Source: Polaromonas sp. (GTDB lineage Bacteria; Pseudomonadota; Gammaproteobacteria; Burkholderiales; Burkholderiaceae_C). Taken from it: a stretch of DNA of 33,602 nucleotides. How positions within the stretch are numbered: position 1 is the first letter of the stretch; each line of letters begins with the position of its first letter. The position numbers were made by a program, and so were the translations under genes. The notes below the pieces were generated by a model. That model did no database searches and was not told the origin of the DNA. It was given only the letters and a program-made list of their open reading frames with translations. The stretch is taken from positions 1 to 33,602 of the forward strand of contig JAPLPS010000077.1 of assembly GCA_026400075.1 (NCBI GenBank), written 5' to 3'. Shown one piece after another: positions 16,421 to 24,930 of the stretch.

Positions 16421-16984
16421 ATGGAAGCTTTCCTCGTCTCCACGGGCATCGTCGCCCTCGCCGAAATGGGCGACAAGACGCAACTTCTCGCCCTCGTGCT
16501 CGCCGCGCGCTTTCGCAAACCCTGGCCCATCGTGCTCGGCATTTTTGTCGCGACGATTGCCAACCACGCGCTGGCCGGTGCGCTGGGCGCCTGGTTCACC
16601 ACGCTGATCGGCCCGCAGGCGCTGCGCTGGATTCTGGGCGTTTCCTTTATCGCGATGGCCGCGTGGATGCTGATTCCCGACAAGCTCGATGACGACGAAG
16701 CCTCGGGCGCGCCGCGCTTTGGCGTGTTTGGCACGACGGTGCTGGCGTTCTTTCTGGCCGAAATGGGCGACAAGACGCAAATTGCCACCGTGATGCTGGT
16801 GGCGCAGTACCAGGCCTATTTCTGGGTCGTCGCGGGCACGACGCTGGGCATGATGCTGGCCAACGCGCCCGTGGTCTGGCTCGGCGAGCGCGTCACGCGG
16901 CTGGTGCCGCTGCGCGTCGTGCATGTCGTGTCGGCCTTGATCTTTGCCGGGCTTGGCGTGCTGGCGCTGCTGATAAAAGCGTAG
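16421..16984 (+). CDS. TMEM165/GDT1-family manganese exporter
   Basis: This 187-residue inner-membrane protein belongs to the UPF0016/GDT1 family, whose bacterial members (MneA and relatives) export Mn2+. Two copies of the diagnostic ExGDKTQ motif are present: EMGDKTQ near residue 15 (start of the first half) and again near 115 (start of the second half). Each half has three hydrophobic helices, the usual pseudo-symmetric layout. ATG 16421 (MEAFLVSTGIVALAEMGDK) was chosen because family members begin there; an in-frame ATG 36 nt upstream would add 12 non-conserved residues. The manganese riboswitch upstream strongly supports the substrate. Confidence 0.93.
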   Translation: MEAFLVSTGIVALAEMGDKTQLLALVLAARFRKPWPIVLGIFVATIANHALAGALGAWFTTLIGPQALRWILGVSFIAMAAWMLIPDKLDDDEASGAPRFGVFGTTVLAFFLAEMGDKTQIATVMLVAQYQAYFWVVAGTTLGMMLANAPVVWLGERVTRLVPLRVVHVVSALIFAGLGVLALLIKA

Positions 16985-17000
16985 ATTGCTATACTTGCCC

Positions 17001-17050
17001 GGCGCCGATTTGCTCAGCTTGCGGGCGCTTTAAAAGTACCGCTAAAGACG
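17001..17050 (+). ncRNA. SAM-II riboswitch aptamer
   Basis: The metX leader matches the compact SAM-II (metA motif) consensus in order. A P1 5' arm GCGCC (17002-17006) is followed by GATTTG, CTTGC, the P1 3' arm GGCGC (17024-17028), TTTAAA and GCTAAA. SAM-II RNAs bind S-adenosylmethionine through a pseudoknot and repress methionine genes. The position directly before metX fits. A TATACT hexamer at 16990-16995 could be the -10 element, which would start the RNA at about the first P1 base. Confidence 0.88.
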
Positions 17051-17061
17051 AAGCGCCCTTC

Positions 17062-17101
17062 AACCCGGTCTCGCCTTTGGCGACGCCGGGTTTTGTTTTT
17101 T
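17062..17101 (+). terminator. riboswitch terminator before metX
   Basis: The stem AACCCGG (17062-17068) / CCGGGTT (17086-17092) has an inner TCGCC/GGCGA helix and is followed by TTTTGTTTTTT. It is a strong intrinsic terminator placed between the SAM-II aptamer and metX, about 55 nt before the start codon. It is therefore likely to be the switch's expression platform. Confidence 0.85.
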
Positions 17102-17156
17102 CCGCGCCAGTCTTGCCGGTTTGAGCGCGGGTTTTCCTGTTGAGGGGCTTTTTACC

Positions 17157-18329
17157 GTGCCTTCTGCTTCCGTTCTTGTTGCCACGCCCCAGTCCATGCA
17201 TTTTGCCGAGCCGCTGGCGCTGCGCAGCGGCGCGTCGATTCGCGCCTACGACCTGAGTTACGAAACCTACGGCCAGCTCAACGCGGCCAAATCCAATGCG
17301 GTGCTGATCTGCCACGCGCTCAACGCCTCGCACCATGTGGCGGGCGTCTATCTGGACGACAGCGGCCAAGTCAAGCCCCGCTCCGAAGGCTGGTGGGACA
17401 ACATGATCGGCCCCGGCAAACCGCTGGACACCGACCGCTTCTTTGTCATCGGTGTGAACAACCTGGGCTCGTGCTTCGGCTCGACCGGGCCGATGCAGAC
17501 CAACCCGGACACGGGCGCAGTGTACGGCGCCGATTTCCCGGTCGTCACGGTGCAGGATTGGGTGAATGCGCAGGCCAGGCTGCTCGACGCGCTGGGCATC
17601 CAGACGCTGGCCGCCGTGATGGGTGGCAGTCTGGGCGGCATGCAGACCCTGAGCTGGACGCTGCAATACCCCGAGCGCGTGCGCCACGCCCTGGTCATCG
17701 CCAGCGCGCCGAACCTGACGGCTGAAAATATCGCTTTCAACGAAGTGGCGCGCCGCGCCATCGTCACCGACCCGGATTTTCACGGCGTACATTTTTACCG
17801 CTACGGCGTGCTGCCCAAGCGCGGCCTGCGCATCGCCCGCATGATCGGCCACATCACCTATTTGAGCGACGACGTGATGAACGAAAAGTTCGGCCGCCAG
17901 CTGCGCCGCAGCGCCGACGCCAGCGCCGACGGCGCAGCGCCGTACAAATACTCCACCCAGGAAGTCGAGTTTGAGATCGAAAGCTACCTGCGCTACCAGG
18001 GCGACAAGTTCGCCGAATACTTCGACGCCAACACCTATTTACTCATCACGCGGGCGCTGGACTACTTTGACCCGGCCAGCGAATTCGGTGGCGACCTGAG
18101 CCGCGCTCTGGCAAAAGCCAGCGCCAAATTCCTGCTGGTCAGCTTTACCACCGACTGGCGCTTTTCCCCGGCGCGCAGCCGCGAAATCGTCAAGGCGCTG
18201 CTGGCCAACCAGCGCGACGTGAGCTACGCCGAAATCGACGCGCCGCACGGCCACGATGCCTTTTTGCTCGACGACCCGCGTTACATGGGCGTGGTGCGTT
18301 CCTATTTTGAAAGCAAGGTGACGGTATGA
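17157..18329 (+). CDS. metX: homoserine O-acyltransferase MetX
   Basis: It acylates homoserine in the first committed step of methionine synthesis. The alpha/beta-hydrolase fold shows the nucleophile elbow MGGSLGGMQ (Ser158 from GTG 17157), the oxyanion segment [11 protein letters not shown] and the late Asp and His of the triad in TTDWRFSP and DAPHGHDAF. The protein has 390 residues. GTG 17157 was chosen because GAGGGG lies about 10 nt upstream; a TTG at 17121 is also in frame. The paired MetW suggests succinyl-CoA rather than acetyl-CoA as donor, as known for several proteobacterial MetX proteins. Sequence alone does not settle this. Expression is probably SAM-repressed. Confidence 0.95.
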   Translation: MPSASVLVATPQSMHFAEPLALRSGASIRAYDLSYETYGQLNAAKSNAVLICHALNASHHVAGVYLDDSGQVKPRSEGWWDNMIGPGKPLDTDRFFVIGVNNLGSCFGSTGPMQTNPDTGAVYGADFPVVTVQDWVNAQARLLDALGIQTLAAVMGGSLGGMQTLSWTLQYPERVRHALVIASAPNLTAENIAFNEVARRAIVTDPDFHGVHFYRYGVLPKRGLRIARMIGHITYLSDDVMNEKFGRQLRRSADASADGAAPYKYSTQEVEFEIESYLRYQGDKFAEYFDANTYLLITRALDYFDPASEFGGDLSRALAKASAKFLLVSFTTDWRFSPARSREIVKALLANQRDVSYAEIDAPHGHDAFLLDDPRYMGVVRSYFESKVTV

Positions 18330-18934
18330 GTGGAACAAGCCAGCGCAATGCGCCGCCGTCGGCGGATTTGCTGTCGATTGCCCGGCTGGTGCCGCACGGC
18401 GCCCGCGTGCTTGATCTGGGCTGCGGCACCGGCGCGCTGCTGGACTATTTGATCCGCGAGCGCGGCTGCTCCGGCTACGGCGTTGAAATCGACGACGCCA
18501 ACGTGCAGGCCTGCATGGCGCGTGGCGTCAACGTGATTCAGTTTGATCTGGAAGCCGGGCTGGCGCTGTTTGGCGACGCCTCCTTCGACGTGGTGCTGCA
18601 GATCGACACCTTGCAACACCTGCGCAACGCCGAAGTGATGCTGCGCGAAACTGCCCGCGTCGGGCGCACCGGCATCGTCGCGTTTCCCAACTTTGCCCAC
18701 TGGCCGAACCGCCTGGCCGTGCTTCGCGGGCGCATGCCGGTGACCAAGGTGCTGCCTTACCAGTGGTACGACACGCCCAATATCCGCGTTGGCACGCTGC
18801 GCGACTTTGAGGCGCTGGCGCGGCAAAACCAGTTGCAGGTGCTCGATTCGTTCGGCCTGCAGGACGGCGAGGAAATCCGCTTCTGGCCCAACGCCCGCGC
18901 CAGCCGGGCCGTGTTCAAGCTGCAGCGCGCTTGA
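18326..18934 (+). CDS. metW: methionine biosynthesis protein MetW
   Basis: This 202-residue protein has a class I methyltransferase fold and is always found with MetX in this group of bacteria. The SAM-binding motif [16 protein letters not shown], lies near residues 32-46. The family blocks [32 protein letters not shown] and [12 protein letters not shown] follow. Its start overlaps the metX stop by 4 nt (ATGA), implying coupled translation under the same SAM-II control. It is thought to support MetX activity; a methyl-transfer reaction has not been assigned from sequence. Confidence 0.95.
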   Translation: MSGTSQRNAPPSADLLSIARLVPHGARVLDLGCGTGALLDYLIRERGCSGYGVEIDDANVQACMARGVNVIQFDLEAGLALFGDASFDVVLQIDTLQHLRNAEVMLRETARVGRTGIVAFPNFAHWPNRLAVLRGRMPVTKVLPYQWYDTPNIRVGTLRDFEALARQNQLQVLDSFGLQDGEEIRFWPNARASRAVFKLQRA

Positions 18935-18995
18935 TGAAGAAATAGGCATTCCGGCCTCTGAGCGCTTCAGGTGTGCAGGCCACAATTAGCGCACC

Positions 18996-20897
18996 ATGAA
19001 ATCTTCAGACGCTCCGGTCGCCGTGTCATTTGCAAGCCTGCCGGGCCGCCTGGCCGAGCGCCTGTTTGGCGACTGGGTGCGCTTGGTCTCGCCCGCCACG
19101 CTGCGCGCTGACGCGCTGGCCGGTCTGCTCGGCGCCGTGCTGGTCTTGCCGCAGGGTATTGCCTTTGCCACGCTGGCCGGGTTGCCGCCCGAATACGGGC
19201 TGTACACCGCCATCATTCCCTGCATCGTCGCGGCGCTGTTTGGTTCGAGCTGGCATGTGATGTCCGGGCCGACGAATGCCAATTCGCTGGCGCTGTTTGC
19301 CATGCTCGCGCCGCTGTCGATGGCGTTCAGCCCGGCCTATATTCAGCTGGCGCTGGCCGTCACCGTGATGGTGGGCGTATTGCAATGGCTGATTGGTGCG
19401 CTGCGGCTGGGCATGCTGGCCAATTTCATTTCGCCCGCTGTGCTGTTTGGCTTTACCTCCGGCGCGGCGCTGTTGATTGCTGTGCATGCGCTGCCCGATT
19501 TGCTCGGACTGGCGGCGGCGCCCGAGCATGGCGCGGGCGCCGTCATCGCCCATGTGCTCAGTCAGCTGGCCTACGCCAACCCGGTCGCCATCGTGGTCGC
19601 TGGCGTCACGCTGGCCGTGGCGCTGGGGCTGCGCCGCTGGCGCCGCAACTGGCCTTCCATGCTGATCGGGCTGGCCGTCGCCACCGCGCTGGCCTGGGGC
19701 TGGAGCCAATTCAGCGCCGCCAGCGCCACGCCGTCCTCGTCGCTGCGCACCGTCGGCCTGATGGCCACGCCGTGGCCGCGCTTTGAGCTGCCGCGCATCG
19801 GCTGGGCGCAGGCGTCGGAACTGGTCGGGCTGGCGTTTGCGCTGACCATCGTCGCGCTCGGCCAGGCGGTGTCGATAGCCAAGGCGGTGGCGCTGCGCTC
19901 GGGCCAGCGCATCGACGTGAACCGCGAGTTCCGGGGGCAAGGCTTGTCGAACATCGTCGGCGGATTCTTTTCCAGTTACGTCTCCTGCGGCTCGCTGAAC
20001 CGCTCGATGCCGAATCTCGAAGCCGGGGCAAAAACGCCGCTGTCGTCGGTGTTTTCGGCGCTGCTGCTGCTGGGGCTGGTGGCTGTCAGCGCGCCGGTGC
20101 TGGCGCAGATTCCGATGGCCGCGCTGGCGGGCTTGCTGGTGCTGGTGGCGCTGGGGCTGGTTGATCTGGCGCGCTGGCGCCAGCTTTTCAGTCTGAGCCG
20201 CAGCGATTTTGCGGTGGCGCTGGCGACGCTGCTGGCCACCGTCACCATCCGCATGGAAATGGCGATTTTGCTCGGCGTGCTGCTGTCGCTGACCGTGTTT
20301 TTGTACCGCACCTCGCGGCCCGCGATGCGCACGATGGGCTTTGACAGCCGGGGGCTGGAGCGGCAGTTTGTCGTGATTGACAGCCCGCCAGCAGACGTGC
20401 CCGACGCCGCCCCCGACGAGCGCCACCCGCCGCTGCCCGAATGCCCGCAACTGAAACTGCTGCGCATGGAGGGCGAAGTTTATTTTGGCGCGACCCAGCA
20501 TGTCGCCGACATCCTGTACGCGCTGCGCCACCAGCCGAATCCGCAAAAACACCTGCTGGTGATGGCCAAAAGCATGAACTTCATCGACCTGGCGGGCGCC
20601 GAACTCTGGGCCACCGAGCTGGCGGCGCGCCGCGCGATGGGCGGCAACCTGTACTTTCACCGGCCGCGCCCGGAAGTCATCCAGATGTGGCGCAAGACCG
20701 GCTTTACCAGCCTGCTCGGGCCTGAGCACCAGTTTGCCGACAAGTTCAGCGCCATTGCCACCATTTTCAGCAAGCTAGACCCTGAGATTTGCCGCCATTG
20801 CCAAGCCCGGATTTTCTGGGAATGCAAAACCGCCCCCGGCGCCGACGACCCGGCCAACCAGCCCAAACCGATTCCGACTCCCACCCCCACGCCCTGA
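18996..20897 (+). CDS. SulP/SLC26 family anion transporter with STAS domain
   Basis: This is a 633-residue inner-membrane transporter. The SulP signature lies in the first spans ([20 protein letters not shown] at about 50-70, then [10 protein letters not shown]). About 10-12 hydrophobic helices extend to residue 435. A cytoplasmic STAS domain (about 480-595) includes [15 protein letters not shown]. The tail has a Cys pair (EICRHC) and a Pro/Thr run. Family substrates include sulfate, bicarbonate and dicarboxylates, and the exact anion cannot be read here. Proximity to metX/metW makes sulfate plausible, but the gene has its own 61-bp upstream gap. The next gene follows by 8 nt. Confidence 0.92.
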   Translation: MKSSDAPVAVSFASLPGRLAERLFGDWVRLVSPATLRADALAGLLGAVLVLPQGIAFATLAGLPPEYGLYTAIIPCIVAALFGSSWHVMSGPTNANSLALFAMLAPLSMAFSPAYIQLALAVTVMVGVLQWLIGALRLGMLANFISPAVLFGFTSGAALLIAVHALPDLLGLAAAPEHGAGAVIAHVLSQLAYANPVAIVVAGVTLAVALGLRRWRRNWPSMLIGLAVATALAWGWSQFSAASATPSSSLRTVGLMATPWPRFELPRIGWAQASELVGLAFALTIVALGQAVSIAKAVALRSGQRIDVNREFRGQGLSNIVGGFFSSYVSCGSLNRSMPNLEAGAKTPLSSVFSALLLLGLVAVSAPVLAQIPMAALAGLLVLVALGLVDLARWRQLFSLSRSDFAVALATLLATVTIRMEMAILLGVLLSLTVFLYRTSRPAMRTMGFDSRGLERQFVVIDSPPADVPDAAPDERHPPLPECPQLKLLRMEGEVYFGATQHVADILYALRHQPNPQKHLLVMAKSMNFIDLAGAELWATELAARRAMGGNLYFHRPRPEVIQMWRKTGFTSLLGPEHQFADKFSAIATIFSKLDPEICRHCQARIFWECKTAPGADDPANQPKPIPTPTPTP

Positions 20898-20905
20898 GCA
20901 ACGCC

Positions 20906-21730
20906 ATGCCCCAATTTGCCGCCAACCTGAACTGGCTCTACACCGAGCTGCCTTTTGCCGAGCGCTTTGCCGCCGCCGCCCGCGACGGCTTCAAGGCCGT
21001 CGAGCTGCTCTCGCCCTACGCGCTGCCCGCCGCCGAGCTGAAAACGCTGTTAAACGCCAGCGGCCTGCAACTGGTGCTGCTCAACACCCCGCCCGGCGGC
21101 ACGGACGCGGCCAGCATCGAAGCGGCCTGGGCGTCAAAAACCTGCTGGGGAACGGCCTGCCTGCTGGGCCGCGAGGCGGAATTCAATACCGGCCTGGCGC
21201 TGGCGCTGGACTACGCGCAGCAACTGAACTGCCCGCGCATTCACGTCATGGCGGGCGTGACGCACGAAGCCGCGCACGCCGCTTATGTGAATAACCTGCG
21301 CCACGCGGCAGCGCAGGCCGCCGCCGCTGGCGTGGACGCGCTGATCGAGCCGATTAACACCCGCGATATTCCCGGCTATTTTTTAAACCGGCAGGATCAG
21401 GCGCACGCGATATTGGATGAAGTCGGCGCGGCGAATTTAAAAGTGCAAATGGATTTGTACCACTGCCAGATCATGGAAGGCGATTTGGCAACCAAGCTGC
21501 GCCGCTACGTGCCGACGGGGCGGATTGGGCATATTCAAATCGCGGGCGTGCCGGGGCGGAATGAACCGGATTTTGGGGAGATTGATTACCGCTATTTATT
21601 GGCGCTGCTGGATGAGCTGGGGTATGACGGCTGGGTGGGGTGTGAGTATCGGCCGGTGCGCGGGGCGGTGGCTGAGGGAACTTCGGCGGGGCTAGGGTGG
21701 ATGAAGGAATTTTTTATCAGTAGCCTTTAA
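20906..21730 (+). CDS. hyi: hydroxypyruvate isomerase-like TIM-barrel protein (Hyi/OtnI family)
   Basis: This 274-residue xylose-isomerase-like TIM barrel interconverts hydroxypyruvate and tartronate semialdehyde, or 2-oxo-tetronate isomers in OtnI members. Family features are the opening [37 protein letters not shown] (metal-binding Glu), QMDLYHCQ and the late VGCEYRP. The start at 20906 is 8 nt after the SulP stop, so the two may be co-transcribed. The last third uses more AT-rich codons than the first, next to the AT-rich segment that follows. No glyoxylate-pathway partner (gcl, glxR) is present, so the physiological substrate is uncertain. Confidence 0.88.
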   Translation: MPQFAANLNWLYTELPFAERFAAAARDGFKAVELLSPYALPAAELKTLLNASGLQLVLLNTPPGGTDAASIEAAWASKTCWGTACLLGREAEFNTGLALALDYAQQLNCPRIHVMAGVTHEAAHAAYVNNLRHAAAQAAAAGVDALIEPINTRDIPGYFLNRQDQAHAILDEVGAANLKVQMDLYHCQIMEGDLATKLRRYVPTGRIGHIQIAGVPGRNEPDFGEIDYRYLLALLDELGYDGWVGCEYRPVRGAVAEGTSAGLGWMKEFFISSL

Positions 21731-21855
21731 ATTTTTAAATGTTTTGGTAAACTGAGATTACCTTTAAAAATTAATTTTTTGTTTTTTTGTAGCATCCCGC
21801 CTGTCTGTTTTGGTCGCTATGCTTGGCCATTTTAGTAATTTTATTCTTCTCATCA
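21731..21855. other. AT-rich junction after hyi
   Basis: Base composition changes sharply here, with long A/T runs (21763-21789). A small hairpin GGTAA / TTACC (21746-21762) is followed by T-runs and could act as a weak terminator for hyi. No direct repeats, integrase or tRNA end marks the junction. Confidence 0.35.
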
Positions 21856-22920
21856 ATGATTCAACCAACACTTACAAGACGAATAGAGGATGCATTACAG
21901 GCATTGAATGCCGCATCCCCACTGGTAGAAATGCTTGCAGCCCTCGAAGTAATGCACCAGCACATTGACACTCATTTAAATGGAATGACAGAAGGTAGTA
22001 CTCAAGACATTAGTGGAAATGCACATTCTGTGCATGCCAAGCTCGCCTCATTGCCAACCATTACTAAGACCCTAAGTGCCAGAAAGCTTTTTCGTGAAGT
22101 AGAAGTCCTTGAAGGGCGTCTCTCGAAGGCGCTGAAAGATGGACTAGATGAGACTAAATATGTTGTTGAATTTTTAGGAATTCTTGATGAATTCGCTGAA
22201 GCTTACAACGCCTATGTCGTACACCAAACGGGTAAGAATGCTCTTCCTTTGTTATTTATAGCGCGACGATTAACTCAGGCTTTTTCAAGTTTTCAGGGAT
22301 TTCTGGAGTACATACTGGCAAACTCCTCGTATATTTTGAGTCGTAGAGAGAATGAGGCTGAATTTTCGCTTGTACTCACTAACGTCACAGATATTCAAGC
22401 ATTTTCCGAAAAATTAGCAGCCCTGAATGCTTTATATCTTGAAATTTGCTATTTGCTTGGAGTTTCCGTTCCATCGCATCCACTTCGTATAGGGAAAATT
22501 GAATCGGGAAGCCTTTGGACAAAGTTGTTTGGAGATACAAGAGCAGTCGGCCTAATGATTTCTTTGATTGAAGGAGGTATTCATTTTTTCCATCGTAATT
22601 ACACAAAAGAAGGGAAAATTGCAGCAATTCCTAAAAAACTAGAGTCATTGAATGAAATGCTTGATTTTTCCAACCGACTCAAGGAAAGTGGATGTGATGT
22701 AACTGAAATTCAAGAGAAAATTGCAAAGGGCGCGGCCATCATCACTGATAACCTAAATACTCTCTTATCGGATCAGCCAGTTGTTGAGGTGAATGGAAAA
22801 ATTCTTTCCATTGGCCAGGAACTGCAAAAAGCACTCCTTGAACAAATCGCTATCCAAAAAATTGGATATGTACCTTCACCTGATCCGGTTCTTGGACTCA
22901 AACCGCCAGATCAAACTTAA
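21856..22920 (+). CDS. uncharacterised AT-rich orphan protein (354 residues)
   Basis: I do not recognise this protein. It is mostly alpha-helical by appearance, without a signal peptide. A conspicuous IGKIESGSLWTKLFGD turn (about 215-230) leads into a hydrophobic stretch, AVGLMISLIEGGIHFF, that could be a membrane-associated or buried helix. The C-terminal 100 residues are charged and helical. ATG 21856 is one possible start; a TTG at 21823 would add 11 hydrophobic residues, and neither has a good ribosome-binding site. Base and codon use (AAA, ATT, TTA and GAA are common) differ strikingly from the GC-rich neighbours on both sides, a strong sign of horizontal acquisition. It stands alone on its strand. 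A defence or toxin role is possible but unsupported. Confidence 0.75.
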   Translation: MIQPTLTRRIEDALQALNAASPLVEMLAALEVMHQHIDTHLNGMTEGSTQDISGNAHSVHAKLASLPTITKTLSARKLFREVEVLEGRLSKALKDGLDETKYVVEFLGILDEFAEAYNAYVVHQTGKNALPLLFIARRLTQAFSSFQGFLEYILANSSYILSRRENEAEFSLVLTNVTDIQAFSEKLAALNALYLEICYLLGVSVPSHPLRIGKIESGSLWTKLFGDTRAVGLMISLIEGGIHFFHRNYTKEGKIAAIPKKLESLNEMLDFSNRLKESGCDVTEIQEKIAKGAAIITDNLNTLLSDQPVVEVNGKILSIGQELQKALLEQIAIQKIGYVPSPDPVLGLKPPDQT

Positions 22921-22990
22921 TCGTCAAGAATGTGGTGGTTCGATTGAAATTGAGCTGCCTTTGCAATGCCACCAGGGCGCGGCAAGGCAA

Positions 22991-23491
22991 TCACCCCGCC
23001 ATCACCCGCCGCGCATCCTTCAACAGCAGCAGCAACTGATCCTCCCGCAGCGGCGACGCCTCAAAACCAAACCGCCGATAAAACCGCGCCGCCTCTTCAT
23101 CCATCGGGTGCGTCAGCAGGGCGCGAATCCCGGCCTGGTCTGAAATCATCAGCGCCCGCCGGATGGCATCTTTCAGCAGCCCGATGCCAATGCCGCGCCC
23201 CTGATCCTGCACAGCCACGCCCAGCCGCGCCAAAATCACCACCGGCAGCGGGTATTGACCCATGCCTTTGCGGATGCGCTCCGGCGCCTCCAGCGTGTCC
23301 ACCTGGCCGACGGTCAGGCTGAAAAATCCCGCCACCCGCTCGCCCTCAGCGGCCACAAAGGTTTTGGCCGACCCGCTGGACTGCGCCTGCCGGGCGTGGC
23401 GAATCAGCCAGTCGTTGAGCGCGGGTTTGCCACAGTCAAACGTGTCCAGCCGATGCCGCGCCTGCAACGGTTCGGGCGCGCCCAGCGTCAC
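22991..23491 (-). CDS. GNAT-family toxin of a TacA/TacT-type system
   Basis: This 166-residue GCN5-like acetyltransferase resembles TacT/AtaT toxins, which acetylate the amino acid on charged tRNA and stop translation. The acetyl-CoA loop QDQGRGIGIGLL (about 100-111) and the late catalytic-type Tyr in ARFYRRFGF are visible. So is the family opening LDTFDCGKPALNDWL. GTG 23491 was chosen because it overlaps the antitoxin stop by 4 nt (GTGA) and fits the family N-terminus. The frame runs further upstream, but only as a shadow of the antitoxin gene. The specific tRNA target is unknown. Confidence 0.88.
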   Translation of the reverse strand: MTLGAPEPLQARHRLDTFDCGKPALNDWLIRHARQAQSSGSAKTFVAAEGERVAGFFSLTVGQVDTLEAPERIRKGMGQYPLPVVILARLGVAVQDQGRGIGIGLLKDAIRRALMISDQAGIRALLTHPMDEEAARFYRRFGFEASPLREDQLLLLLKDARRVMAG

Positions 23492-23787
23492 GCCGCATCC
23501 CACGGCGCTTTGCGCGCAAACAAGTCGCGCAGGCCGGGGTTGTCCTTGGGCGGCGCGTCCAGCGCGTCCATCAGCGCGCCGTACTGGCTGCCGGTCACCA
23601 TGAACAGCCGCTGATCGAGCAAAGTCTGCTCGGCGGCATGGCAGGCGCTGTCCAGAATGAAGTCGGTCAGCGACTTGTGCGCGGCGTCGGCGGCGCGGCG
23701 CAGGATGGCTTCCTGCTGCGGTGTGGCGCGCAAGCCCAGACGGGCAGAGCGCGAGGCGCGGGCGGGCGGGGCAAGTGTCGGTGTCAT
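23488..23787 (-). CDS. DUF1778 / TacA-type antitoxin
   Basis: This 99-residue antitoxin has a ribbon-helix-helix DNA-binding N-terminus (about 12-55, ARLGLRATPQQEAILRRAA then SLTDFILDSA) and a C-terminal toxin-wrapping tail (LFMVTGSQYGALMDALDAPP). It precedes the GNAT toxin with a 4-nt overlap, the standard gene order. Such antitoxins neutralise the toxin directly and, with it, repress their own operon. A consensus promoter lies just upstream at 23819-23847. Confidence 0.9.
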   Translation of the reverse strand: MTPTLAPPARASRSARLGLRATPQQEAILRRAADAAHKSLTDFILDSACHAAEQTLLDQRLFMVTGSQYGALMDALDAPPKDNPGLRDLFARKAPWDAA

Positions 23788-23818
23788 GGGCGGCCTTCAA
23801 AACGGGGAATAAGCTTGA

Positions 23819-23847
23819 ATGTTAGTACAAATGACAAACAAATTCAA
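23819..23847 (-). promoter_or_regulatory. probable promoter of the toxin-antitoxin operon
   Basis: On the minus strand TTGAAT (23847-23842) and TAACAT (23824-23819) are 17 bp apart, about 30 bp before the antitoxin ATG. The spacer contains repeated TTTGT units that could serve as operator half-sites. This is a consensus match only. Confidence 0.45.
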
Positions 23848-23910
23848 ACCGCCATCTTTGACAACCCGCACCCGCCAGGCATGCAAAAATCCCGCAAACC
23901 CCCAGGAGCC

Positions 23911-24498
23911 ATGCCCATGAAATCCTACTCAGCCTATTTCGTCCGCGCCGCCGCTGTTGAACAAGCCCGGGCTGTGTTCGGCGCCAGCGTTCAGCCCTTG
24001 CCCGATTCGCCGTGGCTGCTGTGCGCCTACCGGCCCGATGACGAGCTGCCCGATGAAGACGTGCTGCTCGGCGAAACCTCCCTCACGCAGGCCAAATCGG
24101 CGGCGCTGGGCGAGGTGTTTTTTGTCTATGGCGACACCTCCGTCGATTTTTTTGTCTATGAGCACGCCCAAGACGGCGAGCTGCTGCGCAAGCTGGTCTG
24201 GGCGACTCTGCCCGAGGGCGACTGGGATGATTGCGGCTGGGCGCTGGTCGAGGGCGCGCCCGAGGCGTGGGAAGCGGCTTTGTTCCGCGCCGACGGTCTG
24301 GCGCGCCACCTCTACAACGAGTCGCAACGCCTGCAAGACGAAGGGCGAGGCGACGAAGTGGCCGCCATGCAGGCCGAGGCTGAAAAGTTCTGGGCCGCAA
24401 AACAAATCACGGCGGGCCAGACCTTACCGATGGGCGACGGCACGGTTGCCATGCTAGTCGAAAAGAGCTATGGCATTGACCGTTTTCAAATCGGATAA
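23911..24498 (+). CDS. uncharacterised 195-residue protein
   Basis: I do not recognise this protein. It is acidic and soluble, with no signal peptide or membrane span. It opens MPMKSYSAYFVRAAAVEQARAV and has a repeated FFVYGD / FFVYEH strand pattern (about 70-88). A helical segment (about 135-165) carries RLQDEGRGDEVAAMQAEAE. AGGAG sits 4 nt before ATG 23911; a second ATG at 23917 is possible. Base composition is like the host's. It is transcribed away from the toxin-antitoxin pair and is followed 48 nt later by a small exported protein. Confidence 0.75.
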   Translation: MPMKSYSAYFVRAAAVEQARAVFGASVQPLPDSPWLLCAYRPDDELPDEDVLLGETSLTQAKSAALGEVFFVYGDTSVDFFVYEHAQDGELLRKLVWATLPEGDWDDCGWALVEGAPEAWEAALFRADGLARHLYNESQRLQDEGRGDEVAAMQAEAEKFWAAKQITAGQTLPMGDGTVAMLVEKSYGIDRFQIG

Positions 24499-24546
24499 TG
24501 ATTTGGCCAGCGGGTGCGTGGCGTGGCCGCTTTTTCAGGAGCCATC

Positions 24547-24930
24547 ATGAAACTTTCAAAACTATGCGCTGTTTTTCTTCTGACGCCTGCGCTGGCCTTG
24601 TGCGCAGAGTGGCATTGCTGGAATCAGGACATGGAGGTCTCCTGCAGCCAGACAGTATGTGAAGCAGCGGAGGCATTTACCCCGATAGATGTCACGGTTA
24701 GCGATCTCGGTTCGATGACCATCTGTGCTTATTCGGGCTGCTGGAGTGGCAAAGGAAAAGTGCTGAAATCCGGCGCTCACGTCATCATTTCGGCCAATAA
24801 GCTGAAGTGGAGCGGCACGTCACCGAATCCGGCAACTTTCATCGTCGGCATTGATAAAACCGACAACGTAGCCGTGATCAAAGGCTCGAATTTCGCCATG
24901 CCTCTGATCTGCAAAAGCGGCGGCGCTTAA
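24547..24930 (+). CDS. small exported cysteine-rich protein
   Basis: I do not recognise the family. This 127-residue protein has a clear signal peptide (residues 1-20, MKLSKLCAVFLLTPALALCA), most likely cut after Ala20. The mature part holds six cysteines (24, 33, 38, 60, 65, 122), enough for three disulfides. It looks like a small beta-rich periplasmic or secreted domain. AGGAG precedes the ATG. Base composition is somewhat more AT-rich than the neighbours. Its stop codon overlaps that of the converging nuclease-like gene through a shared TTAA. Confidence 0.75.
   Translation: MKLSKLCAVFLLTPALALCAEWHCWNQDMEVSCSQTVCEAAEAFTPIDVTVSDLGSMTICAYSGCWSGKGKVLKSGAHVIISANKLKWSGTSPNPATFIVGIDKTDNVAVIKGSNFAMPLICKSGGA

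Noticed and set aside
19026-20729. 567-codon minus-strand open frame opposite the SulP gene
   Set aside because: It is an Arg/Gln/His-rich low-complexity translation typical of the antisense of a GC-rich membrane-protein gene.
23492-23800. N-terminal extension of the GNAT toxin to 269 residues
   Set aside because: The extra part is the antitoxin gene read in another frame; the toxin family starts at about GTG 23491.
23638-23910. Upstream extension of the 23911-24498 gene
   Set aside because: It overlaps the antitoxin gene and its promoter; a proper AGGAG precedes ATG 23911.
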